A DNA stretch of 64,000 nt from Tepidanaerobacter acetatoxydans Re1 (GCF_000328765.2 NC_019954.2:1842516-1906515), one strand, 5' to 3'; shown: positions 36,744 through 46,360, counted from the first letter of the stretch. The notes: a model not told the origin generated them from the sequence alone. A program made the numbers and translations.

Positions 36744-39058
36744 AGAGTTATCTCGGTCTTGTTTCAGAATATGCGAAAGCACACAAAAACAAAAACAGGC
36801 TGACGGTGATTTGTATTGCGATATCCGTCATGCTGGTAACTGCGATTTTCGGCATGGCTGACATGAGCCTGAAATCGCAAAAAGAGGAAACTATCCGCCG
36901 ATATGGAAACTGGCACGCTATATTTACGGATATATCAGACAGCACAGCGGAAGAAATAAGCAGCCGTGATGATGTGAACGTATCAAGCTGGCTGGGCTTG
37001 ATCGATGAAACAACCTATCATGGGAAAGAATTGGTTGTGCAGAGCAGCAGTAAAGAACTTGCCGAGCAAATGAACATGGTTGTTACCGAGGGCCATTATC
37101 CTGTTGCCGCGCAGGAAGCCTTGCTTGACAAGCAGGGTCTTGAACAATTTGGCCTTTCCATTGGAGATACGATAGAAATTACCTTTCCTGACGGTCCAGT
37201 GCGGCAGTATACGATTACCGGGACTTTTGGGGACTATTCCATCCTGAAAGGGTCAGACGCTCACGGCTTACAGTTATCAACAGAGGGTATGCGTGCGCTT
37301 CCTGCCGATTTGTACAAAGAATATTATTATGTTCAATTCGACGATAGAGTGAACATCAATGGAGCGATTGCAGATATTAAGGCAAAGTATAGCATAAGTG
37401 ACGAACAGGTTTCCACAAACACCATGCTTCTTGGGTTGATGGGGCAATCAAACGACACGACCATGCAGGAAATATATCTTACGGCCGGAATACTGTTTAT
37501 TCTTGTCGCTATGGCCGGGACTTTTATGATTGCAAGCAGCTTCAACATGAGTATATTGGAGAGAACACAATTTTTTGGACTTTTGCGTTGTCTTGGCGCT
37601 ACGAAAAAACAGGTAAAACGGTATATCCAGCTGGAGGGCTTGCAATATTGTGCAAAAGCAATCCCCGTTGGATTGTTGTCCGGGTGCGTGATATTATGGG
37701 CGGCAATGTTCGTCTTAAACAAACTCAACTCGCAGTATCTTCCTGCAATGCCGACATTTCAAATAAGCTGGCTTGGGATTGCAGCCGGAACGATATTAGG
37801 GGTCTTGGTAGTAATGATAGCTTCCAATTCCCCCGCAAAACGCGCCGCAAGGGTATCCCCGCAGGCCGCTATAACTGGAAATATCAATCAGACGAATAAC
37901 CAAGCGGTGAATAAAGCGTCCAATACAAAACTGTTCCATGTAGATACGGCAATGGGTATTCGTCACGCTTTTTCCAATAAAAAAAGCATGGTATTAATTG
38001 CTGGTTCTTTTGCACTCAGCATAGTCCTGTTCTTGTGCTTTACAATCTTAATTACCTTTATGAATCATGCGTTAAATCCCTTAAAGCCTTATGCGCCGGA
38101 TTTATCTATTGAGGGAACGCAGGATACCGTTCTGCTCGACCGTTCGCTCAAGCAAGAAATAAATGCGCTTCCGCATATTGAGAATATATATGGCCGTATG
38201 TTTTGTACGGACATTCCTGCAAATGACAAGCAGGATACCAATATGGCTACACTGGTTTCCTATGACGAACCTCAATTTGCGTGGGCGAAAGATTCGCTTA
38301 TTTTCGGCAGCATTGACAATGTGCAAAATGGCAGCGGTGTATTGGTTGATTACGGATATTCACAGGAATTTAACTGGCAGATTGGAGATATGATTACACT
38401 GAACATTGACGGGAAACCGCATGAAGTACAGGTTGCGGGTATTCTTTCTGATGTACCGTTTGATTCGTCTAATGGGGAATGGATTATAATTTGCTCTGAA
38501 AACACTTTCACAGCTTTAACCGGAATAGATAGCTACAAGGTTATTGATATACAGGTTAGGCAGGACATTTCCGAGCAAGTTAGAAGCCTGATTACACCGG
38601 AAATGAAACTTCTGGATTTACAGCAGCAAAACAACGAAGTACGCACAGGTTATTTTGCAATGGCGGTATTTGTCTACGGATTTTTGATGGTCATTGCACT
38701 TGTTGCTCTGATTAACATTATCAATACGGTAAATGCAAGTGTTTCAAGTAGAATAAACAATTATGGAATGATGCGTGCGGTAGGCATGTCAGGTAAACAG
38801 CTTAAAAAAATGGTAGCAGCCGAGGCTGCCGCTTACGCAATATCCGGCAGCCTTGCGGGTGGCATTTTAGGGCTAATCTTACACCGTTTCTTTTTTGGAA
38901 TGTTAATTACATCAAATTGGGGAGAGCTTTGGCAGCCGCCCCTTGCGGTTCTGGTCGTTACCGTTTCAGTCGCAGTCCTGACGACCTTTATTGCAGTGAT
39001 TTCACCAACAAGGAAAATTGAAAAAATGAGTATTTTTAATGTTGTGAACGCAGGATAG
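36740..39058 (+). CDS. Large FtsX-type ABC permease, antimicrobial-peptide resistance type
   Basis: A 772-residue permease with two FtsX modules: an N-terminal helix (LTVICIAISVMLVTAIFGMA), an extracytoplasmic domain, three helices (about 250-370), a second anchor (SMVLIAGSFALSIVLFLCF), a second extracytoplasmic domain and a final three-helix bundle (about 640-760). The conserved RTQFFGLLRCLGATKKQVKR and NNYGMMRAVGMSGKQLKKM appear in the two halves. Together with the kinase and regulator this forms a detoxification module against cell-envelope-active peptides; the actual inducer is unknown. No terminator is evident after it. Confidence 0.93.
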   Translation: MKSYLGLVSEYAKAHKNKNRLTVICIAISVMLVTAIFGMADMSLKSQKEETIRRYGNWHAIFTDISDSTAEEISSRDDVNVSSWLGLIDETTYHGKELVVQSSSKELAEQMNMVVTEGHYPVAAQEALLDKQGLEQFGLSIGDTIEITFPDGPVRQYTITGTFGDYSILKGSDAHGLQLSTEGMRALPADLYKEYYYVQFDDRVNINGAIADIKAKYSISDEQVSTNTMLLGLMGQSNDTTMQEIYLTAGILFILVAMAGTFMIASSFNMSILERTQFFGLLRCLGATKKQVKRYIQLEGLQYCAKAIPVGLLSGCVILWAAMFVLNKLNSQYLPAMPTFQISWLGIAAGTILGVLVVMIASNSPAKRAARVSPQAAITGNINQTNNQAVNKASNTKLFHVDTAMGIRHAFSNKKSMVLIAGSFALSIVLFLCFTILITFMNHALNPLKPYAPDLSIEGTQDTVLLDRSLKQEINALPHIENIYGRMFCTDIPANDKQDTNMATLVSYDEPQFAWAKDSLIFGSIDNVQNGSGVLVDYGYSQEFNWQIGDMITLNIDGKPHEVQVAGILSDVPFDSSNGEWIIICSENTFTALTGIDSYKVIDIQVRQDISEQVRSLITPEMKLLDLQQQNNEVRTGYFAMAVFVYGFLMVIALVALINIINTVNASVSSRINNYGMMRAVGMSGKQLKKMVAAEAAAYAISGSLAGGILGLILHRFFFGMLITSNWGELWQPPLAVLVVTVSVAVLTTFIAVISPTRKIEKMSIFNVVNAG

Positions 39059-39135
39059 AACAAATCGGATACGTTCTTTTTGCACCGAGTCATACGGCAG
39101 GTGCACCACAACGTGAATCTCTACAGGATAATAGG

Positions 39136-41097
39136 TCAATATATATTGCCGTTTTTCCGGTAAGTTCGCCATACATTTTCAAAGAAGTCATCATCTTTAG
39201 GAATCTGGCGAACTTTACGCCAGATAAATTCACATTTGCCGTTTTGGTAAATAACTTCCTGCACCATATCTCCTCTTGTACCGTCATCAAGGGTGAATGT
39301 GAAAAGATCCGGCAGGGCATCATGAGGTTTTATACCGTTTTTGTCTGTGTATAGTGCGGAACCACGGCTTTTGCCACCGCATCTTACATAATCTAACATC
39401 GCTTCAAGGTAAACATACTGGCTTAAAAGCATGTCATGTAAGCGGTATACCCGGCAAAGGCCGGATGCGGAAGAAACTTTTACAGTCTTATTAAAATTCA
39501 TAAGTTCATTCCTTACTTCTTCGGCTGCTTTTGCAATATTTTCTATACTGCGAATTGCACCACCGAAACGGCTCATGCGTTTTGCCGCATTATCCCAGAT
39601 TTCTCTTACATTGTCACAATCTGAAAATACTGCTTCACCCATAGTAATGGCATCGGCAATTGCATATGCGGCTTGCCCGGCAAATACTGCAGAATCTGCC
39701 GGAGCACCCTTGCGATTTGCGGCAATGTACTGAGCTGCCCTTGTAGAACCTACCTGACCGGCATTTAGTGCCGTCCCGCCCGGACGATATACGCCGTGGC
39801 TTGCGCTTACTTCACCTGCGGCAAAAAATCCTTCAATATTCGTCTGCCACCATTTATTAATCGAAAGACCTCCATTATTGTGCTGGGCACAGACTGCAAT
39901 TTCCAAAGGCTCACTTGTAAGATCAACGCCCTTTTCTTTGTAGAACTTTACTGCAGGAGCATTCATATGCATAAGCCTTTCAATCGGCGTGCCAAAGGTT
40001 GCCCCAGATTTTTCCAAATAGTCCTTTGCCTCAGATGAAAGCTTGGAGAAATCTATCATACTATCGCCGGGATTACGGCTAAAATCAAGGAAAACCCGCC
40101 GTCCTTTTATGCAGGTTTCAATATATACGAGAATATCTATAATTGACGAACCATTACTGACCTTGCGGACATCAAAAGGCCACTGATAACCCTTCAGAAA
40201 TATCTTTGAAAGCATATCACCCTTATATTTGAAAAAATCCGCAAGGAACTCTCTCTCATCATTGCCGTTTTTATCAGTAGATATAAATCTCGGAAGTACC
40301 TGCATGTATGTGCCTGATACGTTCCAGCGGGGTTTCACCGAGGCTAATCCATACTGCCATTCGGTAAGGTTTTTGCCCATAATACCTGCCTCAAAGGCAA
40401 TCCCTGAAGCTCCTCTCTGGCTGAAGGGATAAACCGAGTCGGCATACATGCCAGCAGGACCGCCTGCGGCGTATATTACATTTTTGCAGTTAAATGCCAC
40501 ATATCTTCGATTTGGGTTCTGTGAATTTTGAACATCCAGGCATAGAAGGCCTAATAGTTTATTGCCGTCGGTTAAGATTTTAATTACCTGCATTTTATCA
40601 AAAATCTTGATGTTTTTTTGTTTTACCGAATTTTCAAGACATTTTGTCATATACTTCGAAGTGTACGGGCCTGCAGATGTGGCGCGCCGCTTCGGGTCAT
40701 GGTCGGTTTTATAGCCCACATACTCTCCGTATCTGTTTCGAGGAAATGGCACGCCGAGCTCTGCCAGTTTTAGAAAACACTGAGTGGACAGTGCCGCCTC
40801 ACACAGTGCTATATCTCCGTCAACACACAGACCCTCGAATAGTGTTTCGGCAAAGTCATATACGGAATCAGGCTCACTGCCGGCCAGTGTCAGCTTATAG
40901 TAGGTTTGTTTGTCAGAGCCTGTATTGCGCGATGTACCTGCTTTTAAATTCTCTGTCACTATTGCAATATCCTTTTGACCGAAAGCCGATAATCTATCCG
41001 CTGCATTAAGGCCTGCTGCGCCTGTGCCGACAACTACTGTATTAAGAGAATACACTTTAATGTCATATCCCATTATTTTAATTGACGATTCGATCAC
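39136..41097 (-). CDS. Fumarate-reductase/succinate-dehydrogenase-type FAD flavoprotein
   Basis: A 653-residue soluble flavoprotein. The FAD Rossmann motif TVVVGTGAAGLNAADRLSA is near the N-terminus, YKTDHDPKRRATSAGP and the capping region sit in the middle, and GVYRPGGTALNAGQVGSTRAA is the second FAD-contact motif. The family includes fumarate, urocanate and methacrylate reductases, aspartate oxidase and APS reductase alpha; no iron-sulfur or membrane subunit gene is adjacent. In island B it is a candidate enoate reductase or dehydrogenase. The GTG start follows AGGTGATAGC. Last gene of the island. Confidence 0.87.
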   Translation of the reverse strand: MIESSIKIMGYDIKVYSLNTVVVGTGAAGLNAADRLSAFGQKDIAIVTENLKAGTSRNTGSDKQTYYKLTLAGSEPDSVYDFAETLFEGLCVDGDIALCEAALSTQCFLKLAELGVPFPRNRYGEYVGYKTDHDPKRRATSAGPYTSKYMTKCLENSVKQKNIKIFDKMQVIKILTDGNKLLGLLCLDVQNSQNPNRRYVAFNCKNVIYAAGGPAGMYADSVYPFSQRGASGIAFEAGIMGKNLTEWQYGLASVKPRWNVSGTYMQVLPRFISTDKNGNDEREFLADFFKYKGDMLSKIFLKGYQWPFDVRKVSNGSSIIDILVYIETCIKGRRVFLDFSRNPGDSMIDFSKLSSEAKDYLEKSGATFGTPIERLMHMNAPAVKFYKEKGVDLTSEPLEIAVCAQHNNGGLSINKWWQTNIEGFFAAGEVSASHGVYRPGGTALNAGQVGSTRAAQYIAANRKGAPADSAVFAGQAAYAIADAITMGEAVFSDCDNVREIWDNAAKRMSRFGGAIRSIENIAKAAEEVRNELMNFNKTVKVSSASGLCRVYRLHDMLLSQYVYLEAMLDYVRCGGKSRGSALYTDKNGIKPHDALPDLFTFTLDDGTRGDMVQEVIYQNGKCEFIWRKVRQIPKDDDFFENVWRTYRKNGNIY

Positions 41098-41134
41098 GCT
41101 ATCACCTCATTTCTAAGCACACAACATATGTCAC

Positions 41135-41182
41135 CTACAGCCTCTGTATGTGGAATCCGCCATCCACATCAATATAGCTGCC
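41135..41182 (-). pseudogene. C-terminal remnant of an SDR dehydrogenase
   Basis: On the minus strand the only translatable piece, GSYIDVDGGFHIQRL followed by TAG, matches the C-terminal strand of short-chain dehydrogenases (TG-x-D-G-G-F type). The frame upstream is closed by a TAG next to it, and the rest of the gene is gone. It lies in the 150-base gap between the alcohol dehydrogenase and the flavoprotein. Confidence 0.45.
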
Positions 41183-41250
41183 CTACGAGCAGCACCGCCG
41201 CTGACTATAAAAATTATAATTCATTGGTTTCGGCAGAGACTTCCAGCAGA

Positions 41251-42345
41251 TTATGGTATTAGTACTGCTTTAACTGCCTCCTTATTTTCCATAACGCGTA
41301 AAGCCTCATTTACTTCATTCAATTTGAAGCGATGCGTTATCATTTTTTCAAAAGTGTTTAAGTTGCCTAGAATTAAATTCAGTGCTTGATGGGTATGTCT
41401 TGTAGCACTTACCCAAACACCTTGGATTTTAATATTTTTATGGACAAGATCAGTGTACCCATCAAATTCTATGGTTCCCATGGGCTGTCCAAATCCAATG
41501 GATACATATGTTCCTGCGGGTCTTATCAAATCTAAGCCTTCACGAAGTGCTTCAGGATATCCTACCGCCTCGATTGCAAAATCTACACCTCGATTGCCGG
41601 TTAACTTCATGATAATATTCTTTCGCTCCTCTATACTTAGTTTACTTCTATTTAAAATTACGGTTGCTCCAAATTCTTTGCACATATTAAGCCTAGTTTC
41701 AGAGCCGCCGATAACAATTATTTCTTTTGCACCGGAAGCTTTAGCAAAAGCTACACTAAACAAACCAATTGGCCCAGGTCCTTGAACTAATACAATATCA
41801 GATGTATCAGGTCTTATCATATCAAATCCATGGGCAGTAGTTGCTCCTGAACATGAAGCTGCCACTAATACAGCCGGATCAGCTTCTTTTGATATTTTAA
41901 AAATATCGGTACCTTCACGCAAAATAATGTATTCGGCATAGCAACCATTTAGGTAAGGAAATTCGTTTCTAGATATATTGATTCCGTAAACTTTTCTATC
42001 AGTACATAAGGAGGGCTCGTTTAATACAGCACAATAATAGCAATGACCACAACTTATTCCTCTATTCCATAATATAGCATCTCCAATGCTCAAGCTTTCG
42101 CCTTCTACGGTTTTTAAGTCACCATTGATTTCGACTATTTCTCCTACACCTTCATGACCTAAAATCATTGGAAGTTTTAATCTCGGATCCTGGCCCTTCC
42201 ACATATGAACATCGGATCCACATACTCCGGCTGCTTTTATCTTAACAAGCATTTCATTTTGCCTTAGTTCCGGAATCTCAATTTTTTCCGGAACTAAGGG
42301 TTTATTAAAATCTTTAAGAATATAAGCTAAGCATTTCATCCCCAT
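41251..42345 (-). CDS. Zinc-dependent alcohol/polyol dehydrogenase (MDR family)
   Basis: A 364-residue medium-chain dehydrogenase. VCGSDVHMWKG and GHEGVGEIVEI provide catalytic-zinc ligands, the four-cysteine lobe CGHCYYCAVLNEPSLC the structural zinc, and VLVQGPGPIGLFSVAFAKASG the NAD(P) fold. It oxidises a secondary alcohol on a polyol, threonine-like or cyclitol substrate; specificity is not readable. The ATG follows GAGAGGAGAAAAATAA. Part of the island B operon, 49 bases after the cupin. Confidence 0.92.
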   Translation of the reverse strand: MGMKCLAYILKDFNKPLVPEKIEIPELRQNEMLVKIKAAGVCGSDVHMWKGQDPRLKLPMILGHEGVGEIVEINGDLKTVEGESLSIGDAILWNRGISCGHCYYCAVLNEPSLCTDRKVYGINISRNEFPYLNGCYAEYIILREGTDIFKISKEADPAVLVAASCSGATTAHGFDMIRPDTSDIVLVQGPGPIGLFSVAFAKASGAKEIIVIGGSETRLNMCKEFGATVILNRSKLSIEERKNIIMKLTGNRGVDFAIEAVGYPEALREGLDLIRPAGTYVSIGFGQPMGTIEFDGYTDLVHKNIKIQGVWVSATRHTHQALNLILGNLNTFEKMITHRFKLNEVNEALRVMENKEAVKAVLIP

Positions 42346-42394
42346 TTATTTTTCTCCTCTCTATGTTTATAACGTTTATAACAAGGTTTGTTCC

Positions 42395-42772
42395 TTACTT
42401 TATTTCTCCATTTAGCTCTTGTTTCCAATGTTCCACTATACTTTTCGGTGAATAACAAAAAACCATTATCATGTTATCGTCCGAAGTGTTTTCTAAAATA
42501 TGCGTTGAGTTTGGTGGTATATATACGTAGCTTCCTTCCGTCACGCGCTCACTCTCATTATCAATGGAAATCATACCGCTTCCGGACACTATAAGATATA
42601 CTTCTTCTTGTTCATGGGAATGAAGAGGCACTGAACCTCCAGCGTATATTGTTACATGTCCCATAACAAAATTTTGTGCTTCCATCGGAGCATCAGGTCC
42701 TACTATAACTCTTGTTAATCTGCCTGCCGGGAATTTCGTTCCTTTTACATTGTAAACATTATTGATTTTCAT
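42395..42772 (-). CDS. Small cupin-domain protein
   Basis: A 125-residue single cupin. The metal motif VPLHSHEQEEVYLIVSGSG and the second motif PPNSTHILENT give a His/Glu/His set for a divalent metal. The ATG at 42772 lies after GGGGAGGTAAATAAT, one base past the IolB-like stop; the frame from 42838 would overlap that gene. Perhaps an isomerase or epimerase for a pathway intermediate; related single cupins also act as sugar-lyxose isomerases or dioxygenases. Confidence 0.85.
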   Translation of the reverse strand: MKINNVYNVKGTKFPAGRLTRVIVGPDAPMEAQNFVMGHVTIYAGGSVPLHSHEQEEVYLIVSGSGMISIDNESERVTEGSYVYIPPNSTHILENTSDDNMIMVFCYSPKSIVEHWKQELNGEIK

Positions 42773-42773
42773 A

Positions 42774-43556
42774 TTATTTACCTCCCCTGAAACGCTTATC
42801 AAAATTAACTTTAGAAAAATTTCTATCTTCGCTTTCATTTAATGAAGCCATAATAAAGATGTAGCTTAGTTTGGTATTAGGCCCCGCAACATTCGGATGA
42901 AAGCCACTAGGAATCGCTACAGCTGAACCGTTCAGCACAGTTTTGCATACTTCCGGATTGGTTATATCCTTGGAGTATACCATTTGAATCCCAAATTGAG
43001 GATATGGCATGTCAAAAAATATATATAGTTCTTCTCTCTTGTCTCCATGCTCGTGAGGAGGCCAACTCGTCCAATTGCCACTATCTCCTATGGTTATACC
43101 TGCCAGCAATCTAGATGCATTAACCTTTTTTGATATTATTTGATGGACTTCTCTTTTGGTAGAATTCTCCCTTTCACCGGCAATCATATAGGTATCTTGA
43201 TCCCTCTTGATATCGTCAAAATATAGGACTTTTGGAATTGAAACGATATTCGACGGCGTTGAAAACCATACTAGCTGAACTTCATTATTTGAAGTAACCT
43301 TAACTTTACTATTTGGTGATATAAATAGCCCATCATATTTTGCTATGGCCTTACATTTAGTTTCTATTTCAACTGTTGCATTACCCTTTATGCAGAATAG
43401 ACCCATTTCCTCCTGTTTTGTATTAACAACATTACTGTCATTAATCAATGTTAATGTCCCACTGGATATATATTTTAACGGTGAGTTTTCAGGATTAACA
43501 ATGGTGTTGAAACCGGTTCTTTCAAATTCATATTCAAAAAATATATTCTTATCCAT
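42774..43556 (-). CDS. IolB-like 5-deoxyglucuronate isomerase family protein
   Basis: A 260-residue bicupin. WTSWPPHEHGDKREELYIFF and MPYPQFGIQMVY are close to the IolB signature, with HEH and the later PSGFHPN histidine as likely metal ligands. IolB converts 5-deoxyglucuronate to a 2-keto-5-deoxygluconate form in inositol breakdown. No iolC, iolD or iolG accompanies it here, so a related acid may be the substrate. It overlaps no neighbour and is followed one base later by the cupin gene. Confidence 0.87.
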   Translation of the reverse strand: MDKNIFFEYEFERTGFNTIVNPENSPLKYISSGTLTLINDSNVVNTKQEEMGLFCIKGNATVEIETKCKAIAKYDGLFISPNSKVKVTSNNEVQLVWFSTPSNIVSIPKVLYFDDIKRDQDTYMIAGERENSTKREVHQIISKKVNASRLLAGITIGDSGNWTSWPPHEHGDKREELYIFFDMPYPQFGIQMVYSKDITNPEVCKTVLNGSAVAIPSGFHPNVAGPNTKLSYIFIMASLNESEDRNFSKVNFDKRFRGGK

Positions 43557-43567
43557 CGGATTAGGCC

Positions 43568-44350
43568 TTACTTTCCTTCAAATTTAGGCTTACGCTTTTC
43601 CACAAATGCTTTTACGCCCTCTTTTGTATCTTCGGTTGTGAAGCAATAAGCCAAAGCCAGTGCATCTCTAGAGGGGTTAATGCAATTGTTGTTAATAGCC
43701 ACATCATTGATAATATGTTTATCTATCTCCATGGTTATAGGCGCTTTTTGCGCTATTTCTTCAGCAATTTTTAACGCTCCGTCTCTCAGCTCTTCTATAC
43801 TATTAAAAACCTCAGTCACTAAACCATATTCCAATGCCTGTTGTGCATTAATAAATATACCCCTGTAAACCATATTTTTAGCTCGACCTGCTCCGATCGT
43901 TCTAGTTAGCCTGCCCGGACCTCCCCAACCAGGTATTACGCCCAGTTTTATTTCCGGTAGACCAAATTTGGCATTTTGCGAACATATTCTGATATCATTA
44001 CACAAGGCTAGCTCTAAACCTCCACCTAGGGTATATCCGTTAATAGCCGCAATAGTAGGAATCCTTAATTGTTCTAACTTAGAAAATACTTTATGCCCTA
44101 CATCGATTAAATATTTTGCATCCTTCGGACTCATGGTAGACAATTGATCTATATCTGCACCAGCTATAAAGGATTTTTCTCCAGCTCCTGTAATTACAAG
44201 AACCCGAATCTCCTTGTCTTCTTCAACCTTTGTCAATATGTCGTCTAATTCTTCTACCATCGTAGTGTTTAAAGCATTCATAAATTTAGGCCTGTTAATA
44301 CTCAGAATTGCCACATGACCTACCTTTTCCAAATTCCAACCTTCATTCAC
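43568..44350 (-). CDS. Enoyl-CoA hydratase/isomerase (crotonase family)
   Basis: A 260-residue crotonase. The oxyanion-hole residues lie in FIAGADIDQL and YTLGGGLELALCNDI. Both catalytic glutamates of true hydratases are present: one in GGGLELAL and the other in FGLPEIKLGV. The start is GTG nine bases after GGAGG, directly behind the CoA-transferase gene. It would hydrate an enoyl-CoA or open a ring CoA ester in the island B pathway. Confidence 0.93.
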   Translation of the reverse strand: MNEGWNLEKVGHVAILSINRPKFMNALNTTMVEELDDILTKVEEDKEIRVLVITGAGEKSFIAGADIDQLSTMSPKDAKYLIDVGHKVFSKLEQLRIPTIAAINGYTLGGGLELALCNDIRICSQNAKFGLPEIKLGVIPGWGGPGRLTRTIGAGRAKNMVYRGIFINAQQALEYGLVTEVFNSIEELRDGALKIAEEIAQKAPITMEIDKHIINDVAINNNCINPSRDALALAYCFTTEDTKEGVKAFVEKRKPKFEGK

Positions 44351-44363
44351 TTGAAATTCCTCC

Positions 44364-45923
44364 TTAATAATTTTTAATTATGTTTTTTAAATTTATATTG
44401 TCTTCATGGAATATGCTAACATCCATGATTTTTAAATTATCATCTATTATCGGTTTAAAATCCATCTTTTGAATGATATCTTTTTCCAAGTCTATACCTG
44501 GTGCGATTTCTATCAATGTTAAACCTTCTTCGGTTAATTCAAATATCGCCCTTTCAGTAACATATATTACCTTTTGGTTAATCTCTTTTGCATATTCTCC
44601 ACTAAAGGTAATCTGCTCCACGTTTTTTATAAATTTCTTATGTTTTCCTTCATTTAAAATTGATAGTTTTCCGTCTTTAACCTCTACTTTTAACCCACCA
44701 GCAGTAAAAGTCCCGCAAAAAACAACCTTCTTTGCCGATTGAGATATGTCTATGAAGCCGCCGCATCCGGCAATATTTGGTCCAAATTTACTTACATTAA
44801 CATTTCCATCCATATCAGCTTGTGCAAGTCCCAAAAAGGTTATATCTAGACCGCCACCGCTATAAAAGTCAAACTGTGAGGGTTCATCAATCATAGATGC
44901 AGGATTTGTAGCTACTCCGAATATATCCCCTTGAGCAGGCACTCCGCCGACTATACCCTGTTCAATTGTTAGCGTTAAGTACTCACTTACACCTTCTTCC
45001 GCAGCTACTGCTGCTACACCATCCGGCATACCAAAACCGAGATTTACCACGGCTCCGGGAAATAATTCCATGGCAGCCCGTCGAGCTATAACTTTTCGTT
45101 GATTTAATGGCATGGGATTAAGTTGACCTAAAGGTATTTTTACTTGTCCGCTAAAACCGGGATTAAATTCCCCCTCACTCGTTTGCCACTGTCCCTTGTC
45201 TTGCACAACCGCATCTACTAAAATGCCGGGGATTTTAACATCTTTTGGATTTAATGTGCCGGCTTTGGCGATATGCTTTACTTGGCATATAACCTTTCCG
45301 CCTGAATTTCTAGCAGCTTGGGCTAATGCTAACACCTCTAAAAACACTGCTTCTTCTTCCATCGATATATTTCCATCCTCATCAGCTGTAGTACCTCTGA
45401 TTATTGCAACATCTATGGGAAAAGCTTTATATAGTAGATATTCTTTACCGTCTTTTACAATTAGTTCGACCAAATCTTCTGTAGTTACCTTATTTAGTTT
45501 TCCGCCTTCAACTCGCGGGTCTACAAAGGTCTTTAATCCTATGTGAGTTAGTAATCCCGGCCTTTTTGCAGCAATTTCCCGATAAAGTTGTGTCATTACA
45601 CCTTGTGGTAAATTATAAGCTTCTATTTTGTTGTTATTTGCAAGTTCTGCCATTCTTGGAGACCATCCCCAATGGCCACCAATAACCCTTTTTACCATTT
45701 TTTCATGAGCAAAACGGTTTGTCCCGGTGGATTTTTTGTCACCAAGTCCCGTTGCATGAACAAAAGTCATATCACATGGATGACCTGTTTCTAAGAAGCT
45801 TTTTTCTACCATTTCCAATAAAAGACCCGGTTCTAAGACAGCACCTCCAGAGCCCGTAGTGGCAACTGTATCTCCGTCGTTAATCAGTTTTACCGCTTCT
45901 TCAGGAGTAAAAAGTTTTTTCAT
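44364..45923 (-). CDS. Family I acetate/propionate-type CoA-transferase
   Basis: A 519-residue fused alpha-beta CoA-transferase (YdiF/propionate CoA-transferase type). The N-terminal half has TTGSGGAVLEPGLLLEMVE. The C-terminal half contains NLGFGMPDGVAAVAAEEG and the catalytic glutamate in LTIEQGIVGGVP, with GGGLDITFLGLAQAD following. It activates a carboxylic acid with CoA from acetyl- or propionyl-CoA, giving the entry point for the hydratases encoded next to it. ATG follows GGAGGATCCAA. Confidence 0.94.
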   Translation of the reverse strand: MKKLFTPEEAVKLINDGDTVATTGSGGAVLEPGLLLEMVEKSFLETGHPCDMTFVHATGLGDKKSTGTNRFAHEKMVKRVIGGHWGWSPRMAELANNNKIEAYNLPQGVMTQLYREIAAKRPGLLTHIGLKTFVDPRVEGGKLNKVTTEDLVELIVKDGKEYLLYKAFPIDVAIIRGTTADEDGNISMEEEAVFLEVLALAQAARNSGGKVICQVKHIAKAGTLNPKDVKIPGILVDAVVQDKGQWQTSEGEFNPGFSGQVKIPLGQLNPMPLNQRKVIARRAAMELFPGAVVNLGFGMPDGVAAVAAEEGVSEYLTLTIEQGIVGGVPAQGDIFGVATNPASMIDEPSQFDFYSGGGLDITFLGLAQADMDGNVNVSKFGPNIAGCGGFIDISQSAKKVVFCGTFTAGGLKVEVKDGKLSILNEGKHKKFIKNVEQITFSGEYAKEINQKVIYVTERAIFELTEEGLTLIEIAPGIDLEKDIIQKMDFKPIIDDNLKIMDVSIFHEDNINLKNIIKNY

Positions 45924-45934
45924 TTGGATCCTCC

Positions 45935-46348
45935 TTATAAAAATTTAAGAATATGCGTTCCTACTGTACAGAGTTCTCCATTTTGATTCGTAATTTCTAT
46001 CTCTGAAAATGTTTTATTGTTTTCGTAATCTACTTCAAAGCAAGTATATGTTACTGTTATTGTATCTCCAATAAATATAGGTTTTAAAAACCTTATTTTG
46101 TCGTATCCATATGATACACATGGTGACGTAGACATTTCTGCAAATTTTGTTGAAGCTGTTGACGAAATCCCTATAGATAAAACTCCATGTGCTATCCTTT
46201 TTTTGTAATGTGTTCGTTTCATATATTCGGCATCTATATGATTTGGCGAAAAATCACCTGTAATCCCCGCAAATAAGTATATATCAGATTCACTGATAGT
46301 TTTTGAGAAAACAGCGCTCTGGCCTGGATGAAAAGATATCTTACTCAT
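45935..46348 (-). CDS. MaoC-like (R)-hydratase
   Basis: A 137-residue hot-dog-fold hydratase. GDFSPNHIDAEYMKRTHYKKR and IAHGVLS carry the catalytic Asp and His of the MaoC/PhaJ family. It provides an opposite-stereochemistry hydratase beside the crotonase, so the pathway may have two hydration or dehydration steps on different hydroxyl configurations. ATG follows AAGGAGGGTGCATA, 12 bases past the epimerase gene. Confidence 0.9.
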   Translation of the reverse strand: MSKISFHPGQSAVFSKTISESDIYLFAGITGDFSPNHIDAEYMKRTHYKKRIAHGVLSIGISSTASTKFAEMSTSPCVSYGYDKIRFLKPIFIGDTITVTYTCFEVDYENNKTFSEIEITNQNGELCTVGTHILKFL

Positions 46349-46360
46349 TATGCACCCTCC

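Noticed and set aside
41098-41250. Possible intact short gene between the flavoprotein and alcohol dehydrogenase
   Set aside because: Only a 16-codon SDR-like end is translatable; stops close all frames upstream of it.
42774-43556. Calling island B a myo-inositol (iol) operon
   Set aside because: iolC, iolD, iolG and iolJ are absent and AroE, CoA-transferase and hydratases are present; only the IolB-like and epimerase genes recall it.
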